In this document: positions 34,092-47,524 of the stretch, one piece after another
Layout of the letters: every line of letters starts with the position of its first letter
Position numbering within the stretch: the first letter of the stretch is position 1
From: Strigops habroptila
Lineage: Eukaryota; Chordata; Aves; Psittaciformes; Psittacidae
DNA: 64,000 nt
Reading direction: 5' to 3'
Assembly: GCF_004027225.2 (NCBI RefSeq)
Contig: NC_044282.2
Span: 65,705,225-65,769,224 of the forward strand
Translations under genes and position numbers: made by a program
Notes under the pieces: model-generated
What the model saw: the letters and a program-made list of their open reading frames with translations, nothing else
Databases searched by the model: none
Told to the model about the DNA's origin: nothing

Positions 34092-34985
34092 CGAGTGGTG
34101 TTCCTCAGGGGTCAGTATTGGGACTGGTGCTGTTTAACATCTTTGTTGGTGACATGGACAGCTGGATTGAGTGTCCCTCAATCCAAGTTTGCCGATGACA
34201 CCAAGCTGTGTGGTGCAGTTGACAAGCTAGAGGTAAGGGATGGCATCCAGAGGGACCTGCACCCGCTGCAGAGGTGGGCCAGTGAACCCAGGACAGCCAA
34301 CCTCATGAAGTTCAGCAAGGCCAAGTGCAAGGTCATGCACCTGGGTTGGGGCAATCCCAAGCACAAACACAGGCTGGGTGGAGAATGGGTTGAGAGCAGA
34401 CCTGAGGAGAAGGAATTGGAAGTGCTGGTCGATGAGAAGCTCAACATGTCCCAGAGGCATGCGCTTGAGCCCAGAAACCAACCGTGTCCTGGGCTGCATC
34501 CCCAGCAGTGTGAGCAGCAGGTTAAGGGAGGGAATCCTCCCCCTCTCCTCTGCTCTCGTGAGACCCCATGTGCAGTCCTGCGTCCAGCTCTGGGGCCCCA
34601 GCACAAGAGGGACATGAACCTGCTCGAGCAACTCCAGAGGAGGCCACGAAGATGATCAGAGGGCTGAGGCACCTCTCCTATGAAGACAGGCTGAGAGAGC
34701 TGGTCTTGTTCAGCCTGGAGAAGAGAAGGCTCAGGGGAGACCTTGGAGCAGCTTCCAGTCCCTAAAGGGGCCTACAAGAATGCTGGAGAGGGACTTTTAC
34801 AAGTGCATAGTGACAGGACAAGGGGGAATGGCTTTAAACTGAAAGAGAGGAGATTTAGATTAGATATCAGGAAGAAATTCTTCACTGTGAGGGTGGTCTA
34901 GTGGAAGGTGTCCCTGCCCGTGGCAGGGGGGTTGGAACTAGAGGAGCTTTAAGGTCCTATTCCATGATTTTATGATTCTATGATA
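34092..34985 (+). repeat. CR1 LINE, 5'-truncated with part of the RT
   Basis: The longest CR1 here. It starts inside the reverse transcriptase ([17 protein letters not shown], then the FADD active-site motif in a shifted frame after about 34175). It continues through the ORF2 C terminus and ends at the repeated tail ATTTTATGATTCTATGAT. Breaks: a frameshift between the two RT motifs, further indels, and an internal deletion near 34896, where the ATTCTTCACTGTGAGGGTGG block runs straight into TCTAGTGGAAGGTGTCCCTG. Not active. Confidence 0.93.
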
Positions 34986-35204
34986 AGCTGGCTACCTATT
35001 AACTTTAATGTCTTTCTTTACTTTTTACTTTACATGATTGCCATGGTTCAGATCTTGATTTCCCAACGTTTTGCAAAACTGACAGTATCACATTTTGTAT
35101 TGCATTGAGGAAGCAGAGGGGTTTGGTAGTTGGGCTTTTGTTACACAAGCCTAGTGGAAGCAGTGTAACATTGCAAGCTTAGGACAGTAACTGAATGCAT
35201 TTGC

Positions 35205-35345
35205 TAAAATCATAGAAAAAAATAAGGTTGGGAGAAACACCAAGAGATGATCTTGTCAGTTCCTCTACTTCAGTTGCATCTATTTCAATCCCAATAGTGA
35301 TATGCTTGAAAACGTCCAGAAATGTCAATTCCACTGTTCCCACAG
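35205..35345 (-). repeat. Probable old CR1 3' end
   Basis: On + it begins AAAATCATAGAA, then AGGTTGGGAGAAAC and AGATGATCTTGTCAGTTCCTC. This follows the order of the CR1 antisense end (AATCATAGAAT, GGTTGGAAGG, GATCATCTAGT). CTTGAAAACGTCCAGAAATG may be the next conserved block. Too diverged for certainty. Confidence 0.45.
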
Positions 35346-37667
35346 GACATTTATGACAGCACCCACAAGAAAGGTAAAAAAAGCTCAGTGGTAAAATGAT
35401 TCCAAGGATAAATTAAGCAGCTTAGGCTTTTACTTAAGGTTGCTGTTGAATTTAGTATGCTTTACTTCATCTGTTGTATCCTGGGCATCTTTTTAAGCAC
35501 AATCTTCAGTGCCACAAGAGATAAAGAAGACAGAGCTGGAGCTAATATGCTGAGCTTCTCTGGCTCTGTGCCAGTAGAGAATCTGGCATGATTGTTGTTT
35601 ATAGAATGGTAGCTCAGGCTCTGGACCACAGCTGTGCAACAGGAGGTTGGGCTCTGAGGTTGCCATCTCCTGAGCGCCTGATACCCTGCTTGCAGGACTT
35701 GTTTCCTTCTAGTAAATGAACCCTTTCTTACTGATGCAGACCTTAGTTGGCTGCCACATAGACATCGGGGCAGAGTACTGCTAGAAAGCACACTTGAAAA
35801 CATCAGGAAGTAAGAACACAGGGGCTTGCTTAAGTGGGGATCATAGTACTCTCCACACATACTGCCAAGGGCTATCTTCTGCCTCTGACTCATGCATTTT
35901 GCAACCCAGCAGAGATAGCAGGGTAGCGCACCATGGAATTTGGTCCCTCTGCTCTTTGCCTAGGTACCTATTTGCTTTAGAGTTTGATTCATCATACCAG
36001 TGATCATGTAAACACTCTGGCATGTATTCATCCAGCTGGGCTGGCATCTCCCTGATTGACACAGGATGTTGTTTAACACTGACAGTTGATTTAATACTGA
36101 AGGTTGTTTCACTGGGTTTCGCAGGTAGTTTTGATGCCAGAGTTCTGGAAGGGAGTTTCACCCTGTTAAGCTGAAAAGCTTGTGTTTTCATACATATATT
36201 TTGTGTATGGCATCTGGAAATGGCAAAAGGATACAATTCTAATGAAAACCAGCAAATCAAATCAGTGGCTGTACCTTCTTTCATCTTTCCTTCTACTGTC
36301 TCCCCCCTTCTTTTCCATACCAGCTTTTGTGCCATTATTCTCTCTTCTAACCTTTCTTTTTCAAAAACTTTCTTCTCAGTTTTCCTTTGTTCCCAGCCCT
36401 CCTCTGTTTGCTCATCCTTTTTACACACCTGCCTTGCACAGCATCTTCCACACTTTGTGTGTTGCACACTGGCTTGGGCCTGCAACATATTATTCAGCAA
36501 TAAAATGCTCCCCTTATTTCATGGCCTGGCATTGATGATGTTGTTTTACACTTTCCATCATGTACATTTTGAATTTCTCACTGTTCTTTGTGTTTTTAAC
36601 TCTTTCTTGCCCCTTGGCATTTTGTTCTCTCCCTTGTAAGCTCCATCTCACTTGGTCTGGGGCATTCATTAGCAGCCTTGTGAAACTGCTTGCATGTGCA
36701 TGTACAATTTAGCTGTACTTCAGAAGAGAGAGTCCCAGACCTCCACAGTGACATTTGGAGCTGCAGTTGTGTGTTAGACTGTCTTCTGGAATCATCTATT
36801 TTCACAGTGGCTATAAATGCTGGGAGAAAGGAGGAACCATCTCCCACACTACCCAAGAACAAATGCAGATCTTCATGAGGAAAGGACAAGCACTTTTGCC
36901 AAGCCCCAGAGGCACTTTGCTCTCCCCACACAGGATTAATCTGGAGCCCTGCCAAGGCAATGGCTGGACGCACAGTTTGAGAAATACTATTACAGCTCAA
37001 AGATGCAGCACTAACTAGACCCCAAAACACAGCACATACTGAGCTGTTCAGTGCTTGAGCCTCCCCAGCCTTCTCACTCAAAGGTTTTTCTGACAGCTCT
37101 CAAAAGGCTTTCTTACAACTCTGTTTTTCTTGTCTGTACTTTCTTTTCAGTTTCATGCTATATTTCATCCCTAAAAATGGCAACAAAACCACTTGGTCTA
37201 CACAAAGCTCTAAATGAAACTTCTATTTGGTGCTGCATCTTTCTGTAAGCAGGTGCATTTCAGCTGAAGAGTTTTACCTTGTGAAGTATTAGGGGATTGG
37301 GGGAGATTTGAAAACAAGCTTATGTAATTGGTTTATCCTATCAGTGATGTTGATAACTGCATACCTTCCTTGGCTGGCAGACTAAACTCTGAGTAGTCAT
37401 TCACTGAATTAAACTAGCAATCAACAGAAAAACAGATGGGACCCATCTTTTGTTATTGTTATTCAGCGTGAATCTTTAAATGTAACAAGAGCTCAAGGGA
37501 AAAAAGCCCAGGCTTTGGATCTGGATGTTAAGAGGGTCAAATGCCTTCGTCTTCATCCTAGCACAGGACAGAGAGAACTGAGGCTAGCTTACAGACCTGT
37601 TATTGATAACTGTTATTTAAAATCCTTCAGATGTCAGTTCATCCCTATTATTTCAGACAGAAGCTCC

Positions 37668-37707
37668 TCATTTGTGTCATTTGTATCATTTGCATCGTTT
37701 ATATCAT
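37668..37707. repeat. 9-bp tandem repeat, about 4 units
   Basis: Units TCATTTGTG, TCATTTGTA, TCATTTGCA, TCGTTTATA and a partial TCAT. A short, imperfect minisatellite. Confidence 0.8.
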
Positions 37708-40700
37708 AGGAGGGAATACTACTGCAGTCCTGTGAGGAGGATGGTACAATAACAAAGTCTTTGAAAAAGCAAAGAACTGTCTTTGAACTGTGAAATATTG
37801 TGATTTTTGGTAGCAGACTTTGAAAAAAATAAAATTAATAAAGGCTTCATTCTGCTTCAAACATTAATCAGTGAATTCAATAGTAGTCAAGCCAATATGA
37901 GAAGCAAGCATTCAATGGGTTCTTTAGTCCACAAATGGTAAGGAACCTAGCTCCTGCTTTATTGGAACAGGTACACCTATTGGCTTCAACAAATAGGCAA
38001 TACATCCTATTTTATACCACTCATCACTTGCAAAAATTTGAAGACACATCTGTGAGTGAAAATGAGAACAGACATGAACCCTTTATCTGCATTGTACAAA
38101 GGCAAAATTAGGAAATTACACTCAGGATTCAGCTAAGTGTGGAAAATCTTCCATGCAAGTCAAAGTTTTAATGATTGGGTGAATTTGTTTCCCTTGTCTC
38201 ACTCTCTTCTTTTTTGCTGTTTTAATTTTTCATTTATAGATTGCACTGTCCACGCTAACCTGGTACATCCTATTCAGACGCACAGCCTAAATAAAGCCAG
38301 AAACTCTTAAATTCCAAAGAGGTGTTTCATTTTCAAGCTAAGAGGCAGCAACATTTAATTAGTAGCTGGCTAATCCTGCTATCATTATTCACTGGAATCA
38401 CTCAGCACAATGGAAGGGTGCTAAATTGATTCTAAATGACATTGTGTAATGACTGACTAACTTAAAAACCAAACAAACATGAAAGCAAAGGTATTAAGTT
38501 ACCAGACACTGCTGAAATGTGGTAGAAAAGCAGGATTCAAGACCAAAATATCCACAGTGGAAATTGTTTTTTTCTCTTTTTGTTCATATGGCACACCATG
38601 TTAAGTTTCAAATTCCGTATTCAGATGCTTAACTTAACTTAGATCTAGACTGAGCTCCAGGTATACCAATATGTTTCTCCCTGATCTCAAAGGCTGCTTA
38701 CCACTGTGGGTGAGGGATGGCCAATCTGGCCAATTAGTCACCTATGGATTTTCTTGTAAGATGCATTCTTCCATGGCTAGGAGGGTTGTTGCACTAATCC
38801 ATCAATGCAATTCTTTTCCTGAGCCCAACCACAGAGTGGAGATGGCAGCTCTGCTTTCTCCCTAAAATCAAACAAAAGGAGAGATAAATTATATAATTTA
38901 TATATATAATATACATAAAAGATATATGAGTCCAGAAGATACATAATTCCAGGAACTATAAATGTGCCACTGAGAAATTAAGACAATATTTACATTCCAC
39001 TGGCTATCACAGTGAAAAATAATTACAAAGACTGTTACTCAAGACAGGGTACTGAAATTATTTGCTCCTTTTACCTTAAGAAAAAAAAGTGCTATTTAAA
39101 GATTGAGTAATTCATAGTTAAATGCAATCACTCCCTACACACTGCATGCATTGCCTATGTTCATTAACTGATGAGATTCTTTTTGTACCATGCCAAAAAA
39201 GGTCACATTTTGAATACATGACTAACTATTCAAATCAGGCTGTCATCTAATACAATATTGCCCCATGTAATATTCATTCAATAACTGGGGTTTTACGTCC
39301 GAATATGAAAGCTGCTAAAATACATGGTTTAAAAGACATATTAATATCATATCTAAATCAAGAGCATCGAAAAGTGGTGTGGGGCAGGAAGTCACAGAGG
39401 CTTATTATGTGAGACAGCACTTGAAGAAAAAAAATAATCAGGAGAACTACATTTGCTTTCCTATTTGGTATCCATGGAAGAAATATAGCACACATGGGAA
39501 CAAGGGTGACAGCCTCTGCTGTGATGATTTTTCATTGCTTTTTGTTCTAATATTGTAGTTCAGAAAGGGCAATGGACTACTGTGCCTTCCATCAACATGT
39601 AATTAACATATCAGAGACCCCAGCCTCCCTCATTGATTCAAAACAGTCCACCTGATTTTTTCTAGGGTATGCCCAATCTAACACTTGGCAAACTGAATGA
39701 CCACCCCCCTCAGGGCAGCTATTTTGTGAGGCAGCCAGTTCTACAAAATCCCCCAAATCCTGCTTTGAGTAGTCAATCAAAATTGTGCAAAATAATAATT
39801 CACCCTATTTCAGTGGTCACATTTTATGATCCATGTCATAAACCTGAAAGATTACTGAGGAGGATGCAGCCTATCTCAAAGTAAAAGGACAAGGAGAAAT
39901 AGTGCAGTGGCAACAGGTAATGTTGTGATGTACACTGCAACCCCAGAAGCAGAGAAAGCTAATGACCTCTGTAACCACTTTCTATTCATGGATATTACGA
40001 AAGCTGTACAGACCTTTCTTATGAAAGCTGAAGTGATGCATCTTCATTTTCTTTTGGTGGGCATGATAAAAAGAGCTACATAAAATGAACTGTGGTATGG
40101 CCTATAGTCCAGCTATAGCTTTTTCAGTCCCGACAAACCCATTAAACTGAGCCAGAAATGACTCATTCTTCTGAATAACGTTGCTCCAAAGCAACTGACT
40201 GCAGAGAACCAAGATACTGGCCTATGACAGCAAGACGGAAGAGAGTGTTCCGAGTAAGTTCCAACTATACCTTTATGTTCATTGCAATTATGCCAAGTTC
40301 AAACACATTTTTGATCCTACTCGCTGGACTATATCCTGCAGGACAGGCTGGCATACATCCATGCAGGCCCTGAAAGAAACTGAGATTGATAAAAGGGAAT
40401 GACAGGATAAAAATGCTGCACTTTGCCCCTAACTGTATCTAGACATGTATGAAAGTCACCTGGTACTTTAGACTCCTTCCCACAGTCAAGTCAAAAGCTA
40501 AGCGTTCAAGGCAGAGCTGAACCGTAGGGAACGACCCTCTCTTTTTATAACAAGATTCCTATTAGCCTTTCCATCCATTTCAGTTGGGCTCTACATATAT
40601 ATAGCCCATTTGGCAACTATGTTCTTAATAATGCATTTACATTTTTAATCGGTTTATTTTAAAGCATAATTATTGTAGTTAACTCTTCCTTTTTAAACTA

Positions 40701-43700
40701 TTGATATAAAAATAGAGACTGAACCAATATCACGACCAGTAAGTTTCATTTTCACTGAAAGACTAATAGCGGCTGATGCAATCTGCTTGTGCCTACCGAT
40801 GTAATCACAACCAGCTCAGATAAAGATGTTCCCTTTCATTATAGCAGCAATTTTTTGGACAGTGTAATGTTTTGGACACAGAAATGTTGGTTTAGCAGCA
40901 ATTTGACATCTAAAGCAAGCAAAAGTTGTATATAAAACCTAGGAATTATAATGCCTTGGTTTCACTTTTGTTTTATAGTTTATAACTGCAACTGTGAAGC
41001 TGCAATCTGAAAAGGCTCCATTTTGGTTCTGTAGAGAAGTATCTGTAGACAAGCTTGCAAAATAGGTCTCCAAGGAATGTATTTGGATTAAGCAGGGAAG
41101 AAAAATTATATAGAGATGGAATATTCATTTAACCAGACTGGCACAAGCCACCTGAGAGGAATCTATTCATTTTAACCAGCAATTTAAATACCAGAGACTT
41201 TAAAAGTGTGGCTGTTCAACTTGACAAAAATCTTTACATTATATCATAGGAAAAGTGACCAAACAAAAAGGAGACAACTGAAGTCGGACTTCTGGCTATA
41301 TGGAAATGAGATGTGTGAAGGCGAGTAAGGACAGGCAGGGAATCTCCAAATTTTGCAGGGTGTTCAGGATGTTTTGGGGACTGCAGTCTGCTTCCCTGGT
41401 AAGCTGAGTCCTGCAAAAAGTTGGTCTGAAAGGTCCATGTTCCTTCCAGAGGCTAGAAAAGCAGAGTGAGTTTTACTCTTTTCAGAACGTATTGAACCAA
41501 CTGCTTTAGTGTGTGCAGAGAGTGACAGTTTCCTGGCGGGCTGCAGTGACATGCCACCCCTCTAGCACTACCAAAGGAGATCGCGTGCTGAATAAACCGG
41601 AACTCATCTGGTTCAAGTTTGACATAAAAGCCCTTCTGCATGCAGAAAGCCACTCCTGCATCAGTCTGTATCAACAGCTGGGGGAGAAAGGAGGGAAAAA
41701 GGGAACTTTCAGTGGTTTGATTTGATCTAATGCATGTAAAAAAACCTGCTTTGTTTTCTAAAGAATGCTGCTCTACAACATTACAATGGGTTGTAAATTA
41801 CTGGATGTAAGGAGACAATTTTGATATAGATTATATTGGTAATTTATGCTACTTGCATGAAATAAAAAAAATGCAACCTTTTGCTGATTTTGATACAAAA
41901 TACTATCATATTCTGGCAGAACAAAGTCCATCAGCTGAGGAACTGTCATCTCACAGTGTGTGATGTCTACTATCTCTGCCAATATTAGTTTTATGGACCA
42001 AGTAATAACATTATGTTAATAACTGCTGATTGCTATTTGTGTAGCAGCCTGTTCCAATACCATGGTGATGAGCATGCTGTTGGTGTCTGGAACAGATGGA
42101 CAGAACACAAGAGATACTTGCCTTGATTCTAAGACAAATAGGATTACCTGTTTCATTAATAACGCTACATGAAAGCACAGACAAAACCAGATGATTCTAT
42201 CTCCATCTCCAGTAACTGACAGGAAGAAGTGCACATTTATAAACACACACATTGGGTGCAACAAACAATTTACCCTAACTTTGAGGGAGAGCAAATCCTT
42301 GAATCACTTGTAAAGCCAATGCAGCTGCTTTATGCTGTTGAGAGTGGAAACAAAATTCACCCCCTCACTGTCAGCAATACAGCTCCTTTGCGGTTCTCTG
42401 CAGAAGTGATACTTCAGGCTGGATATGAGGCGATTGCCTGCATCCTGCCCAACACCACTGGTTCCCTACCTGCTGACTTAAACATCCCTTACAAAGAAGA
42501 AATCTGACAGATTCCCATCATTTCTGGAAGAAGAGAACTGAAAGAACAATGAATGCCACTTCACCTCATCTTTCTGATATGACAAAGAAATAGGGAGAAA
42601 AGTACACTTCAATTCCACTATGTTGTTTCTGAAGCCCTCCCATCAGATAGCCACTTTATTCTGCACTCTCTTATTCTTTCACAGAAATGAGGAAGACAGA
42701 CCAAGAGACAAAAGAAAAGGGAAACATTTTCACTGTAGGTTGTGCAGTTCTGTTTAGAATCAAGCCCATGATATTGGGAAAAAATTATCACTACAAGATA
42801 TGAAGCTGTATACCTTTGACAGGCTGTTTTTCAATGACTGCAAAAGCAGTTATGTGGGGAAGAGAGCTCTGAGACAGAGTGCTGGGACCATAACAACAAC
42901 AACTCCCTTCCTATCTCAGTGAAAAGCCAAAAGAGGAAACTGGAATCTTCTGCTTTCATACAAGAGCTGCCAGTTTCCCACTGGTATCAGAAGCCAGTCA
43001 TGTTTGGAAAGGAAATGACCTATTGCTGCATGGCAAAGCTAGCAGGTGCAGATGGCATGTGAACAACTTTCCCAACCACTGCTCTGCCAAGGTCACAAAA
43101 CAAAAAGTACAAATGGTTTTGAGGAAAATAATTCAGTTCCTGCCAGGTCATCCACAGATTCTGAAAGCTCTTTATTCAGTTTGGCATCCAAAAAGGTTCG
43201 AAATAAGGCCACCAACGCAGGTGAGGTGTCAGATCACTGCAGTGATATATTCCCTTCTCCCAACACACACAAAGTCCTATAAATTACATATGTCAACGAA
43301 CACTGAAGCACCGCAATCATTCAAACCAACACAGTGGCAATGCCTTGTCTTTAAATTGAATCATCAGTTAATGCAGCCAGAAAGTTACTTGTCCTGCAGC
43401 AGTGTCTGGCCTGCAGACAACCTCATGCTGTCAGACTGCAGCAGAGCTGTGAGAAAGGAGCTGCAGGCGCCGCTGCCAACGTTACAACAGTGAGCAGGGA
43501 CCATCTCACTGCATGGCTGTGTAAAGTGTGTCTCAGGATGAAAGGAGCAGCAATCGCGCAAGGTGCTGAAGGTCTTAGGAAGTGAGATTTAGTGTGCAGC
43601 CTCTGCTGAGCACGTCAAGAGAAGTCAGCACTGGGTAAGGCTGTTAACCATGGTGTGTGGGTCTTAAGTATCAAATCCTCAGAACCAAGATGAGAAAACT

Positions 43701-46700
43701 TTCTGCTGTGCTTTCGCTTTCCATTCCTTTTTTACTGGCAAACAACACCCATTTACATCTGTCCAAGGAATCATGTCATTCCACTATAAACATAAAGAGA
43801 TTGTGAGTAGGTCCCTGTTCACATCTGAAATACACAGCTTGAGAAAATAACAGGAAATAGCAGAGCAAAGACGGCTTCCAAGAACCACGGAGCCAAATCA
43901 GCACTTTCTTCATAGTGGGTAAATTAAAAAATCTTCTCTGCTGCTCTGAGGAGCAGGGTGAACTATAGCAGAATTACTTCTATTTCATCAGAACTTGGCC
44001 TTTGCATATACTGACTGCAATTTCATTTGTTCCCAGTAACACAAACAGGTTGGATAGGCTAGTTAGACTGGGATTAATTTGAAAGCTAAGCAATGATAGC
44101 TGCACATACAAGAGAGCATCCTTTCCTCCTGAGGGATGAGTTCTCTCTCCTGAAATGGATATCAGAGATAGAGGGAACGAATCATTTTCTGAATTGCCTG
44201 TTTTCTCTTTATTGACTATTGACCATTTGCTGAGGGAAGCTGGCTGGAATTTAGGCTGTGATTCATTTTACTTTGTCAATTACTTCTGAGCTCTCTTCAA
44301 TAAGAAAAGCAAAGCTGTGTACAATACCATTGTGGGACTTATTTTATTGTCTCAGTAATTCACTCTATTCATTTTCTTTGGGAAAAAACACAGACTTTCC
44401 ATGCTTGGGCACTACATTTTTAGCTTGGGTTCTAGAAGTTAAAGTACATGCTTTTTGTTAACTTCAGTATCTCTGTATCTAGCAGAGGTACTGCTAAATG
44501 ACTACCACAAATTGATCTGGAAGGATAAGGTAGTATTTCAGGGCATGAGACCAGAGAGTAAAAGTCCTTATAAACAAGGCTTTGCCAGCTTCAAGCTGAA
44601 AAAAGGCCAGTGGAGAGGAGGAAAGGAAAAAAATTAAATGAAAACCTGTCCTGTTTGTGAGCTGTAGCTTTCAGATTTTCTTAGATATTCGTCAATGAAA
44701 TCAGTGAAATATTCTTGATCATCAGTTAATTTCTAAGCTGACAATATTCAAAATACTGCCCAAGCAAATCTGAAAGTGGTACTGGAAAATGTGATCTGAG
44801 ATGCAGTGACTTACTCAGATCATGTTAAGAGGAAGACACTGGCTGCTATGGGCATGGTCCATGCTCTCGGGCAGCAGGGTCACACTCTGCATAGCCTTTG
44901 TGGTTAAAACTTGTTTTCCATGATACAGAGACTTCCAGTATGTAGTGCCAAAGAAAGACTATTCAGGCTAGGGTAAGCATGTAGTGATACTTCCCGTAAG
45001 TACCCTCCCAGTCTCCAGCTTCCATAACCATTTGTCCCTCCTGCAGCCATGAACACATACCCATGTCTGCTGCAGGGTCACATAAAAAGACCTCTTCCAC
45101 TCACAGAATCATGAGAACCATTTTGTTCGCATATGGTGCCAGGTACAAAGAGGTCCCCAAACTACTCATTTCGATTCACATACTAGATAAAGCGTTGATA
45201 TAAACATTAAAGAGGACACTTAACCTTCATGATACGTAAAGGAGGCCTCAAATTGGAAGACGACTCTTGTACCCAGAAAATGCATAGATGACACCCAAGG
45301 CTCAGTTCTAACCTGCTGGCAGATATTATGTTCAATGCAGGAAAATGGTAAGGAGCCTGAAACCCCACCATGACTACTTGTCTTGTCCCTGGAGTTGATT
45401 CTGATGTTGGCTAAGCTTACGCAAGCACCCATGTGAATGGTCAAGATACTTCTGCTGGTTTACAACAACCCCAGTGCGGCGCAGGCAGGAGTCATTTGAC
45501 CACACCAGTCACAGCACCTGTATCACAATGTTGTGAAAGAGACATCTGGCAGGTTTGACACCACCCTGAATTCCTTAAAGAGGGAAATCCTAATCTAACT
45601 ACCTCAGTGTTGTTTAGTATCATAAACTAGAACTGTTGAAAGTGGGGTTCATGCTCTCAAGCTGACTGTTTGTTAGAATTGAAAAAGTAAGGCTTGGAAG
45701 GCAGGAACTGAATACAGAAATCTGCTACCTCAGAGTAATATATGAAGTGATATAAAAGCAGGGAATAGAAATGAATTCCTCAGATTTAAAAAGAACTTAT
45801 CCCTGGATAAGAGCTGTTATTAGACAACACATCCTGGAGTCTAATCTACATATAGTTCTTGTAGAAGCATTACTACTTTTTAGGAGCATAAGTTATAGCT
45901 TGTTTAACTGAAATATTATTCTGACACAAGCCCTAGTGACCAGTACGTTCTTACTGAGAATTTAGTTGAGGCAAAGAAGTCTTGTTATCAGTTATCACAC
46001 CTACCTACGCAGATTCTCCCACCCTAGTTACCTCAGCAGCTGTTTTATATTTGGTAGAAAACCTTTTGCACTTGGATAAGCACCTAGATAAAGCATTTTG
46101 TTTTGTGCAGTCAAGATGTATTTTGTTACATACTATGACATAATCTACATGAAACCTACTTTTTTTTCTTTCCAAGTCTCATACAAGGTATACATTACTG
46201 TGCATAGAATACATTTTTAGCTGGCGTTAGCAAAAGTGAGGTAGCTCATTCAAAATCATGCCTGGAGCGAAATGAAGTTTTCAGAGGCAGAGGGGAAAAA
46301 CATGCAGCTGTTTATTCTGAAGAGCTCTTCTGATCGTTTCCTCTGTCATTTTCCATTTAAGCATTTTTTTTTTCCTAGGACAAAAGCGCAGCCTGCCACT
46401 ACCATGGATTTCAGCTACAGGTTCTCAAATACTCAAAGGAGGGTTATTTTTTAAGTCAACCAAAGCATTAGCAAAACAATGGAGTTCTGACCGACTGGGA
46501 TGAAAATGTGATTGAAATGGTGATAAGAACCACAGAAAATTGTTCTGGTTCACAAAATGTGCCTATTAAAAGTGATCTAGATACGTGTTCAGGTAGATTG
46601 GTTTATGCACCTGTTAGTGCATTTTGTTTTCTCATTCATACCCATTGTAGCTCCCCTCTAGAAAAATATAAATACATTGCTTTGGAATGAGTAACAGGTT

Positions 46701-46774
46701 AAACAAAATGAATCCTATCAGTAACACCTGCCTAACAAATACTAATAATAATTTAAAAAAGCAACTGACATCTA

Positions 46775-47204
46775 GATTTACACCAACATCTGGAATTCTG
46801 GTACAGCTGCTGTGAGACGTGGGGTGTGTTTATTTAATTCTCTAAAATCTACGGTCATTCTCCATGATCCATCACTCTTTTTGACAGGCCAGACCAGATT
46901 ATTCCAAGCTGTGGTAGTTGATTTTAACACTCCTGCACCTAATAAATCCTTAATGGTCTGTGAAATCTCTTCGTGCCCTCCCAGAATCTTCTATTGTTTC
47001 ATTGTCACCAAGTTAGTTGTGGCAGGAATCTGCACAGGAGGCATTTTTACCTTTGCTACTATAATTGTCCGGGCACTAATATAATTTTTCATTCCAAATT
47101 GGTATAAACCATTAGGAATATTTAAAGTCAGTCCCTTTAAAATATCAATTCCAATTATATATTCAGGGACAGGAACAATCATAACTGAGTAAGATCGTTT
47201 TGGG
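46775..47204 (-). mobile_element. Endogenous retrovirus pol remnant (class III / ERVL-like)
   Basis: On the - strand the sequence reads as the end of a protease-like domain followed by the N-terminal reverse transcriptase. Visible pieces are PEYIIGIDIL near 47160, GGHEEIS near 46975 and WPVKKSDGSWRMTVDF near 46890. The frame has an in-frame TAG next to the protease/RT boundary at about 46990. It is lost at the low end near 46780, and at the high end it is cut off by a CR1 copy beginning at about 47205. No LTR, gag or env was found. The class assignment rests on general resemblance and is an inference. Confidence 0.75.
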
Positions 47205-47524
47205 CCTATAAGGATGCTGGGGAGGGACTCTTCCTCAGGGACTGTAGTGATAGGACAAGGGGTAATGGGTTCAAACTTAAACAGGGGAAGTTTAGGTTAG
47301 CTATAAGGAAGAAGTTCTTTCCTGTGAGGGTGCTGAGGCACTGGAGTGGGTTGCCCAAGGAAGTTGTGAATGCTCCATCCCTGGCAGTTTTAAAGGCCAG
47401 GTTGGATGGAGTCTTGGGTGACGTGGTTTAGTGCAAGGTGTCCCTGCCCGTGGCAGGGGGGATGGAACTAGATGATCTTAAGGTCCTTTCCAACCCTAAC
47501 TATTCTATGATTCTATGATTCTAA
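47205..47524 (+). repeat. CR1 LINE 3' fragment
   Basis: Starts near GGCCTATAAGGATGCTGGGG and contains GATAGGACAAGGGGTAATGG and CACTGGAGTGGGTTGCCCAA. It ends in three units of the 8-bp tail (ATTCTATG ATTCTATG ATTCTAAC). Closely related to the copy at 57684-58322. It abuts the ERV remnant. Confidence 0.95.

Larger units (their letters stand above)
34986..46770. other. Long gene-poor interval
   Basis: No recognised gene in 11.8 kb. It contains a probable old CR1 end (35205-35345), a cluster of longer minus-strand open frames (35462-37081), a 9-bp tandem repeat (37668-37707) and an AT-rich simple stretch at 38885-38935. A 156-codon + frame at 43023-43493 has no recognisable motif. The rest looks like ordinary AT-rich intergenic DNA and may hide conserved regulatory elements that cannot be seen without comparison. 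Confidence 0.55.

Noticed and set aside
34178-34672. 134- and 164-codon minus-strand frames
   Set aside because: Antisense of the CR1 element at 34092-34985.
43023-43493. 156-codon + strand frame
   Set aside because: No motif, no neighbouring exon signals or promoter; within the range expected by chance for this much sequence.
45100-45170. CACAGAATCATGAG resembling a CR1 tail
   Set aside because: No further CR1 blocks follow; probably chance similarity.
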